Below, piece after piece: positions 10,878 to 21,400 of a DNA stretch of 64,000 nt. The notes beneath the pieces were generated by a model, which did no database searches, was not told where the DNA came from, and saw only the letters and a program-made list of their open reading frames with translations. The stretch is from Nematostella vectensis (lineage: Eukaryota; Cnidaria; Anthozoa; Actiniaria; Edwardsiidae), in assembly GCF_932526225.1 (NCBI RefSeq), contig NC_064048.1:459340-523339 (forward strand), given 5' to 3'. A program made the position numbers and the translations under genes. Positions within the stretch are counted from its first letter, which is position 1; each line of letters begins with the position of its first letter.

Positions 10878-12005
10878 GGCCCCTATCACATTGCCCCTAT
10901 CACATTGCCCCTATCACATGCCCCCAATCACATGCCCCCTTATCACATGCACCCAATAACATGCCCCCTATCACATGCCCCCTATCACATGACCCCTACC
11001 ACATGGCCCCTATCACATTGCCCCTATCACATGCCCCCTTATCACATGCACCCAATCACATGCCCCCTATCACATGACCCCTATCACATGACCCCTATCA
11101 CATATCCCCTATCACATGCCTCCTATCACATGCCCCCTATCACATATCCCCTATCACAAGGCCCCTATCACAAGGCCCCTATCACATGGCCCCTATCACA
11201 TGCCCCCTGTCACATTGCCCCTATCACATGCCCCCAATCACATGCCCCCTATCACATGCCCCCTATCACATGCCCCCTATCACATGCCCCCTATCACATG
11301 CCCCCTATCACATATCCCCTATCACATATCCCCTATCACAAGGCCCCTATCACATATCCCCTATCACAAGGCCCCTATCACATGCCCCCTATCACAAGGC
11401 CCCTATCACATGGCCCCTATCACATGGCCCCTATCACAAGGCCCCTATCACAAGGCCCCTATCACAAGGCCCCTATCACAAGGCCCCTATCACATGGCCC
11501 CTATCACATGGCCCCTATCACATGCCCCCTATCACATGGCCCCTATCACATGGCCCCTATCACATGCCCCCTATCACATGCCCCTTGTCACATGCCCCTT
11601 GTCACATGGCCCCTATCACATGCCCCCTTATCACATGGCCCCTTATCACATGGCCCCTTATCACATGCTCCTATCACATGCCCCCTATCACATGCCCCCT
11701 ATCACATGCCCCCTATCACATGCCCCCTATCACATGCCCCCTATCACATGCCCCCTATCACATGCCCCCTATCACATGCCCCCTATCACATGCCCCCTTA
11801 TCACATGCCCCCTTATCACATGCCCCCTTATCACATGCCCCCTTATCACATGCCCCCATATCACATGGCCCCATATCACATGCCCCCTATCACATGGCCC
11901 CATATCACATGGCCCCATATCACATGCCCCCTTATCACATGCCCCCTTATCACATGCCCCCTATCACATGCCCCATATCACATGCCTCCAATCACATGCC
12001 CCATA
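10878..12005. repeat. 13-15 bp minisatellite between the two receptor genes
   Basis: Roughly 78 copies of CCCCTATCACATG, with variants CACAAGG, CACATGG and CCCTTATCAC, in sub-blocks that look like local expansions. It fills nearly all of the space between the stop of copy 1 and the start of copy 2. Confidence 0.97.
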
Positions 12006-12380
12006 CCATGTATCCAGTTAAAACAATTGTAAAATATTATAGGAATAACTTATTTAAAAAATATTTTTATGAAAAAATGGTGTAATGTAATTTAAAAAAC
12101 AGTTTGATAGGCCAGGTGTGTTTTAATATTTACGAATGTATTTATTTTTATTTGATTTAAGAATTCTGCCGATAAAACTATGACTAATCTTGTCTTTTTA
12201 ATTCTGGTCCCCCTGTCGTTTTCTGTAAGAAAGCATTCTCTTTTGATGTGTCTTCTTCCCCGACAAACCACAACAATTCCCCGCTGTATTTCTCTTGTTT
12301 CTTTCAAAATCGTGCAATCTGATTGGCTGGCCCATCCACCTGCTCTCATTACCATACCCATGCAAGTTCAAATATCACCG

Positions 12381-12471
12381 ATGCAGATTACTTTGGAAAT
12401 TCGCTCTAAATTTTCTGTTTTCTTAGTCTTTCTCTCGGAGTTTTCCCTGCTTCTAGAGTCAACACAGATAG
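12381..12471 (+). CDS. Receptor copy 2, signal-peptide exon
   Basis: MQITLEIRSKFSVFLVFLSE then FSLLLESTQI, with donor GTAAGT and phase 1 out. The hydrophobic core fits a signal peptide. The ATG at 12360 is in frame (MQVQISP) and could be the true start. Confidence 0.75.
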
Positions 12472-15400
12472 GTAAGTGTTGTATATTAGCTTGCAATCGC
12501 CAAAGCGCTTTTGAATATCGTGAAAATGTAGACAAACTTAAAAGCGCAATTTTTATTTTTAGCTTGAAAACAAACTATCAGACGACGAGCTGTATTATTA
12601 CAATTCGCAGTTTACCGATGCAAATTCGTTTATGCAGGGATGCTAGATTTAAATTTATCATTTTATCCTGTTTTGTCGGTTTCGGTTCACCAAGCGAACG
12701 TCTACCATGGTACATTTAAAATGAATGGGTTTTATGACAAGGGTTATTTCTTCGGTTCATCGATCGTAAGAGGTCGAAACGTTTGACCGTGATATAATTT
12801 TATACACGCTTGATGGCTGTGTTATCTGCTGTTTTATCACGTTTATTACTCAAACTTTAAAATAAAAGTTTTCAATAATTTTTCAAAAGTTTAGTATTAT
12901 CTTTGAAGGACCCAATCTTTCACAGGATCGAACACGGTTTTTTCCACACGTGTGTACACTTTACAGCGCTATTGAATAAATTTCGAACCACCATAAAACG
13001 AAATTGAAATATCATCTTTAAGAATATTAATTTTGACAGAATTTTGAACCAATGTCCGTTAACTGTGGTTTATTTTTTGTTATATTTTTTTTCTATTGCA
13101 AATTTTCTTTGACAGGATTTATCCTGTTGCAATGTGTGCGGCAATTTTTTTCGGTCAGCGGTGTTTATATTTCCCGCATTCTGTTGTCAACTGATTTACT
13201 TGATAAAATGCTCGCAATATGATATCGTCCTAATTAAAAAAAACTTTCTCTTTCTAACTATATATTTATTCGAAACTTCGGATTCTGGTTAATACATTGT
13301 TATTCCTTACATAAGCTTGCAGTAGGACAGGATTAGAAAACATCATTAATAGTTACATGTCAAAGTATGGACTAACAAAGTTCAGCTGCATAGAACCATG
13401 GAGTAAATCACAGGTAAACCAGACGAATTGTTCGTGTACCGATTATTATCTGTAATTTTTGCACCAAATATACCTGTAATAAAGCCGATTTCTTGAAATT
13501 GTTGTTGTAGATGGTTCTGAATCCGTTTTAGCCGTGATTCATCACCGTTTAGGCTTTTTCCTCCCTCCTTGTATTCTTGGTTCACCTCCTTCCCTTACGT
13601 CTGGAATAGATCTAATCAGGTCTTGTCATTTTACTTTTAATACAATTAATTGAGTATAATTTATTAATCTTGTTCATTAAGATGCTGCCTTTTTTGTTTA
13701 CAGACTATGATATAAAAAATCTTGACTGTGAGGCTGCTGGTACAGAGCATATCTATATAGCATGGACAACAAGCAGAATTGGCAACTATTCTGTTTACTT
13801 CTGTAAACTTCCAAGTTCATCTTTCTGTCAAAATGTTTCGGAGTTCAAGTTTGGTTGCACAAAGGAGGTTTTGCTGCCAAATGTGAGACAGCAATGTAAT
13901 ATTGCAGCAGCTGCTGCATTTGATCCAGTGGATTTATTCAACTATTCTGTACAGAGTGTCAGTGGCAATGGACCAATGGTTACTGCATTTAAAAGATGCC
14001 TGCTGTCGGTAAAAAGTAATTATGCAGCTCTTTTAGTTGTTCTACAGGCTTGTACCTAAGGGTGCAAAAGGGACCCTTTGCTGCCAAAAAACTCCTTATT
14101 GAAGGATCACCAATTACTGTTTTTTTTTCCATAATATGCCTAGACTGTGCTCTCCACTCCCTCTAAGCAAATCCTAGTTGCTTGCTTAAAGCTGTTTTAT
14201 AGCTATTGGTATTTTTTTTTCACTGACACGGAATTGCTTGAGTTCCTTAAAAAAACTAAATAAGTGTTTGAGTCGGGCTCTTATGGTTGTGTAGGAGCTC
14301 ACTTCTGCTGGAGATTTAAAATCTTTTGTAATGTTAAAAAAATTCTGGTAGGTTTCATACATTGGTACTGTAAATATGTTATGTAGGTATGTATTATTAT
14401 AGTGTTTTTTGTTTAATTTATCTTTTATTTTATTATCACATTATAGTGAAATGCAGTCGTATGACTGGACTTGAGTTGACTACTCCAAGCAGAGGAAGTC
14501 TTTGTTTGTCATGGAATAAGCCAGACATGGGACAGATGTCCAACCAGCTGTGCTACAAGATCACTTATGCACCTGTGGGAGCAAACTCACTACTTAATTT
14601 AGTAAGTCAATCTAAGTATGTCAACCCCACCATTCTCTATCTCCCTCTCCCCTGTTTCTCTATCTCTCTGTTTCCCCTCCCCCTTGTTTCTCTATCTCTC
14701 TGTTTCCCCTCCCCCTTGTTTCTCTATCTCTCTGTTTCCCCTCCCCCTTGTTTCTCTATCTCTCTGTTTCCCCTCCCCCTTGTTTCTCTGTCTCTCTGTT
14801 TCCCCTCCCCCTTGTGTCTCTATCTCTCTGTTTCCCCTTCCCCTTGTTTCTCTATCTCTCTTTCCCACTCTCCCTTGTTTCTCTACCCCTTTCTCAATCT
14901 CTCTGTTTCCCCTAGCCCTGTTTCTCAATATCATGTTATTCCTCTTGCTTTTCAGACTGTCACCAAGATGATTGAAGATGCCTATACTTACGACCTCCCC
15001 CCGACCTTATCACCCTTCACAACATACCAAGTGTTTGCACAGTGCTCTTTGAGCTGCAAAGGGGGCTGGGGTGAGGCTGCTGGGCCTATCACTGGTACAT
15101 TACTAGAGGAAGGTAGGAGATATAGATTGGGCTCCCTGTACTCCTACTAGAGGAAGGTAGGGGATATAGATTGGGCTTCCTGTACTCCTACTAGAGGAAG
15201 GTAGGGGATATAGATTGGGCTCCCTGTACTCCTACTAGAGGGAGGTAGGGGATATAAAGTCAGGTATGTTTTACATCCAAGGTGGTTAATAAAACCTTTT
15301 AAATTCTCAAACATTGTCTTTTGCTTTTTACCACTGATATCGAAGCATGTTTTTATTTCTATGTGACAGCTTTATTGTGTTATTTTGCGATAGCACCATG

Positions 15401-18400
15401 CAAACTCTGACAGCATTTCCAGTAGAACAGTGGTTTGCCAACATTTCCTTTGTCTTGTTGTCAGCCAGCTGGAGGTGGTGCAAGAAACACTGGGGTTTTC
15501 ATGGGAACTGATAAAGTATGATGTTTCCACTTGTTTTTTTCTGTATTTCTATATTTTAGCACCTTTTATGCCGCTCATGTTTGCCCCACCTGGTGAAGAG
15601 AATATCAACAGTAAGCTGAGGACTGTTGTTATAAATATCAAAGTAGGTTGGTGAGGGTGGGATAGAAGATGGGGTAGAGGGTGTGATAGAAGATGGGGTA
15701 GAGGGCGGGATAGAAGATGGGGTGGAGGGTGGGATAAAAAATGGGGTTGAGGGTGGGATAGAAGATGGTGTAGAGGGTGGGATAGAAAGTGGGTTAGAGG
15801 GTGGGGTAGAGCATGGGGTAGAGGGTGGTGTAGAGTGTGAGATAGAAGATGGGGTAAAGGGTGGGATAAATGGAGGTGTAGAGGGTGTGGTAGCGGGTGG
15901 TGTAGAGGATGGGACAGAAGGTGGGGTAGAGCGCTGAGTTAGAATAGGGTTAGAATAGAAACATACCCCCTTCCCTCCTTTTGATAATAAATTGCAAAAG
16001 TTATGTCCCTTTTTTGTATAAAGAAATAGTCTTAAACGTTAGTTTTTTTCCCTCCAGCTTCCTCAGAAAAGTTATTGGTATGGCGTGATTAGGGAAATCA
16101 AGGTCACATGTCTAGAAGAGTCTCTTGATAACAGCACTCTACAGAAATCAGTGATCAGGGAGAACTATACAGGAGGGGACACTGGATACCAGGCCATCAC
16201 TCTATCACCCCTACAGCGGCACAAGGGGTACACGGTGCACGCAGTGTACTGCAACAGTGCTGGGTGCAGCCCCCAGGGCGATGGTCTCCAGATCCCATCC
16301 CAAGGTGAGAAATGGGCTCCCTGTGTATTCATAATAGTACTCAATGCATTTGATACCCTTTGTAATGTTAACTCTCGGAGCAATGGCCTTTGATATCCTT
16401 TGTTGGCGAGACATGGTCCCTCTGTGCATTCACAATTTAACTCTATCTGTTGTGTACCCTGTGTAATGTTAGCTTTCTAGATCAATTCACCTTCCCCACA
16501 TCTTCCCACAACTCTTTCCAACACGCATGTGAAACCGAGGTCAGGCATCAAAATCAAGATGGCAAAGTTTGTTTTTACCTTCGGTTCCGTGCGGAAGATG
16601 CTGTGAAGGTGAATGATCTTCTGATCTCCACTAAATGTGATATATGGGCTACCTGTGCATTCATAATTGTATTCAATACGTTGGGTACCCTTTGGAATGA
16701 TAGCAATGCAAAGATAGCAAAAAAAAATCAATGTTCTTAATCTGAAGGTGAAATTTGAAACTTGAAATTGGAAGGGGTGTGAAAATAACCTCGGCACATT
16801 TCGCGACTTTTAAATTTCGCGATCGCGGGGATTATTTGATTTTTTTCTTTTGTTTTTACAAGAAAATGACGTTAACCGATTACTGAAACAAGACCAAACT
16901 AATTAAAACAAAACTAACACGCTGTCGATTATTGAAACAAGACCAAAATAATTAAAACAAAACTAACACGCTGTCGATTACTGAAACAAGACCAAAATAA
17001 TTAAAACAAAACTAACACGCTGTCGATTACTGTAACAAGACCAAAATAATTAAAACAAAACTAACACGCTGTCGATTACTGTAACAAGACCAAAATAATT
17101 AAAACAAAACTAACACGCTGTCGATTACTGAAATAAGACCAAAATAATTAAAACAAAACTAACACGCTGTCGATTACTGTAACAAGACCAAAATAATTAA
17201 AACAAAACTAACACGCTGTCGATTACTGTAACAAGACCAAAATAATTAAAACAAAACTAACACGCTGTCGATTACTGTAACAAGACCAAAATAATTAAAA
17301 CAAAACTAACACGCTGTCGATTACTGAAATAAGACCAAAATAATTAAAACAAAACAAACACGCTGTCGATTAGCGTAAGCCGAGTTTGAATCGCCTCAAA
17401 AGTCATTTTTCAAAGTCAAATTTTGCGGTCTTTATTTATCGCGAGTGTTCAAGTTCGCGATTTTTTTAAATCGCAAAAGACGCGAATTCAATCGTTAACA
17501 GTGCGCTTTTTGTTAGAATTAATGTAGCACTAAAATCTTATTATTTCCTATTTGTCCAAAGATACAGACCCTCTGCCATTCAAAGCTCCGTCACGCTCAT
17601 CTGGCCAAGCATTGTTTGTAGGCGTCGGATGCGGACTCGCTGTTGTTGCCGTTGTAATCATTGTTGTATTAGTATGTAGGTGCGTGCTATAGTTATTGTT
17701 TTTGTTCCCCTTCGCCCATGGGGAAAATGTGAAATATTGAGGGAGGGGGGGGGATGCCGATTTACAATGGTTACAATGCGATTGCGATTTACAATGGTTA
17801 CAATGAGATAAAATGTTTCTTGTATCCTTATTGGCATATTTCCTAAACTGTCAGACTCCCACCAAAACATAATTCACATACTCCATGATTTTCTGGGGAT
17901 CATATAATACCTGTTATGTTTTGTCCTGCACTTATCACTGAGCCCTTTTCCGGGGCTTTTCCATTTGTGGCTGGCTTCCCAGTCACAAATATGAACTGTC
18001 CTTATAGCTTGCAACCATCAGCTTAACCAGCTTTAAGCTGGTACAGGATAAAGTATTCAAAGTGTTAGTTTGATTTTGATGGTTGATGGTGGTTAATCAA
18101 GGACAAATAAAGAATGAAAATTGATAAAAAGCATCAAATGTGTTGTTTACATGTTCTTTTTCCTTATTTTCAGATTCTGCCCTTTAGAAAGAAGAAGAAG
18201 AGGTCAAAGGATTGAGGAGGTCTTCCCTTACCCGGTAGGTTTACATTGAGGGGTTATATGATGTTCTGGTTCAGATAATAGTGAGTGTTCGTACCGTGGC
18301 AGCTAGGGTGTGACAGACACATGATGATAGAAAGGTAAGTGTAGGGACACTTGGACAGGGTAAAGAGTAATAAAACAAAATAGTGAATACACCAAAGGAC

Positions 18401-21400
18401 GAAATGGATAAAAACAAATAAATGTATGGTTTGTGACATAAAAAGATGAATGGGATATTTAATAGAGCTCTTTGGAAGTGTAAAGCAGCCTCGCATGTAC
18501 TTCCTCCCTTACCAAGTAGGTTTATCTTGTCTAGGTTCATCTTATCTTGTGGTTCATCGTTATCTGGTCACTATGCTTTATTTAAATAGTTCATAGCGGA
18601 GCCCCTGTGGAGCCCTATAGTCATAGGAAAGTGATATAGCTATACGAGTCAGTGCCTCGCTCTCTGATTGGTCGAAAATTAAATGGCGCCAAAGTGGGGA
18701 CGCGCGCGTACAGAAAAATATTTTTAATTTCCTTTATTCGTCGAACAAACTAAAACAAGGGAGTTACTTGAACACGGGCGTCGAGTACAGTCGGGCCCGT
18801 GGTATATTATGATCAGCGGTATCGCTTCGCAAAACCACAGCTGTCCCCAGACCGTTACATCACCAGTCTAGACAAAGTTGTCTAGGGGGCAAGGGGGGTT
18901 CAACCATGTGCTGGGTGGCCAGGGGGTGCAGCCACCACAGGGATCCTGAAGTTGTTGTTTGGATATTTCATTGATGCTGCCTTATCTTGAGAACGTCTCA
19001 ACCAAAATTTATTAAGAGGGGTGGGGGAGGGGGTTCAAACACTTGGTGGCCAAGGTTACAACCACCACAGGGATACCGATATCTAATTAGGAGCTTTTAG
19101 ACAGTGTCTAAATCTATATAGAAAGCCTATATTCGGGTGCACATGGCCAGCAGCATGGCCATCGGCAAAGACTTCAAATATGTTGAACCGAATAAATATA
19201 ATAAATTAGATTTTTTTGCTGAAATAGGAGCATAATTTTTTTTTTCGTAACTTCGACTCTATCTAGCGCTGGACGATCTTGGGGACTTTATACTTTCACT
19301 TGTTTCAATCTTTCAATTACATTGATTACCAATTAACTGTTATAAAAACAAGTAAGCAAATATTGCGCTTGTAATGCTGCTGCTCGTGCTGTCCTAGCTC
19401 TGGGCGGGCTGCACATTGCCGTTCGAGCTCGCGCCGCAAGTCTGCGCATCTCACTTCAATAGGATAAAGCCTCTGAAGTGGACTTTTTAGCCTTGATGGC
19501 TTGCCTTTATTCACTAGTCTAACTCTAACTAAATACAATGCTCGTGTTACACGACACTATCACTATCTAACCTACTGTCATAGGACCATACAATACCCAT
19601 ACTAGCTTTGTCTATAGCTTCCGGCTCTCCTATTGTCCCTCTAATTACACATCCTCGGTGAAACTGCCAAACTGCTCCGACTAATTCGGCTATCTCTAGT
19701 TTCTCTCTCACATCTGAGGAAATTGATCCCTCGCTACCTCTGTTGACCATTGGGGGATACTAGAAATCTCTGGCAGATCTGCGGAATACTTTGCGAGTAA
19801 CATATAATATTTACAAGGGCAGAAGGAAACGCCGGTTACAGCCTCGGCGAAATTGTCGCCCGGTAAACAGCCGCAGTGGAAGTACTGGTCACAGGCGTCA
19901 CAACCCAGCCAGTCTTCTCCATCGTCATCCTTGCACACTTTGCAAATATTGACGTTTCACCTGCAATTGTAAAATACACAGTCGTTCAAATATAACATTT
20001 CAGTCGCATGCTTAGGCTTGCGGTCTGGAAGCAAGATTACGGTTTTATAGGCGTACATACTTACCGGTGGATATCGTTGTAGCATGTGCCAAAGATTAAC
20101 CTCGTCATGTTTGCTCGTTCTTCCGTTATGTCAACAACGTTTAAATCCCTGCTCTCACACAGATTCTTGGCAAACTATAGAGCTATGGAATATAAATTTT
20201 AATAGTATCTTTAGCGTCTTAGCGATTTCTCAGTCTGAAGGGCGTAGAAAGTGAATGATTCCTTAGATATATAAGACAGAAGCAATTGATAAAATTGAAT
20301 ACAACCGATTGATGAAAATTGGTAACAATTATCAATTCTTATCAATTAGTTACATCGGCTATTCATTTAATACACAAGCAGTTTAGAAATATCTCGATCC
20401 CGGATCACTACTCACCGAACAAATGAAAACACCACAGTTAAAGTGGTCGGTTTGCCTTTGATACTGTCGCTAAACGCAAGGCCAAGAGGTACATTCCCAT
20501 GAGGTCTTTCTGTCAATTACCGAGCTAAATTGATTTATCGCATTCAGTAGCAGGCAGCCATGACTGCCGGCCATGTGCGAATATTGCTTTATTAACACGA
20601 TGGGATAGCTGTGGTTTTGCGAAGCGATACCGCTGATCATAATATATCACGGGCCCGACTGTACTTCGACGCCCGTGTTCAAGTAACTCCCCTACAACAA
20701 ACCCAAAGCTTGTACAGTTTAAAAAAACTGTGAGATAAAAGAATATTAGTTGAGTCTTCTAAGGTGAACTCCAAGCCCTAAGGAAGGTGAACTTGTAAAA
20801 GGCGAAAGCTTTCAAGAAACCCTGGCATTCGGTACAGAACTACGAATTGGGAGTGTTGTTTTCAACTCTGAATGGGAAACCGAAATATGATGACTCAACT
20901 TTAGAGGGACTTGTCGAGATGAAGTAATATAGGTTAATAAATATGGACTCTCTTGAATTTGGCATGAAAAAGTATGATTGTGGTAAATACAAATGTTTTT
21001 ATCGGCAAAAAGTTTTCGTTCGTTCTGTTCGCCGTAGAGATTCTCAAAACAATTCGTACAGCTGAATTTGCCTGTTCTGTTCCCTGTATTCCCTGTGTTA
21101 GATGAAATCACATTTAAACTTGGCACACTAAAAAACAGAGGCAAATTCTGTATAATTTGAATATTAAAAAAATAATGACACATTGAATTATTTGAAATTT
21201 ACTTTACGGCAAACGTCAATTCAACCAACGCGCTCGATTTTTTGCGTTTTTGATAAATGCTAACAGACTTCCCCTTGTTAAAATCTTTTCCTTTCCTCTT
21301 TACCTTCGACAGAGACTCAGGATTTATCGAGGTCAAGGCTTACATAGTAGTGTTTCACAGCATAGAAAACACAATTTATTTTATTTCGTAGATACTGAGA

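Noticed and set aside
1-12005. CRISPR-like arrays
   Set aside because: Units are directly tandem without unique spacers, and the DNA is eukaryotic.
10905-12085. Three overlapping frames of about 300-375 codons with HMPPITCPLS-type repeats
   Set aside because: Pure by-product of the CCCCTATCACATG array, open in all three forward frames.
14009-14010. Donor GTAAAA for exon 2 of receptor copy 2
   Set aside because: It gives phase 0, while the next exon needs phase 1; the donor at 14016 fits.
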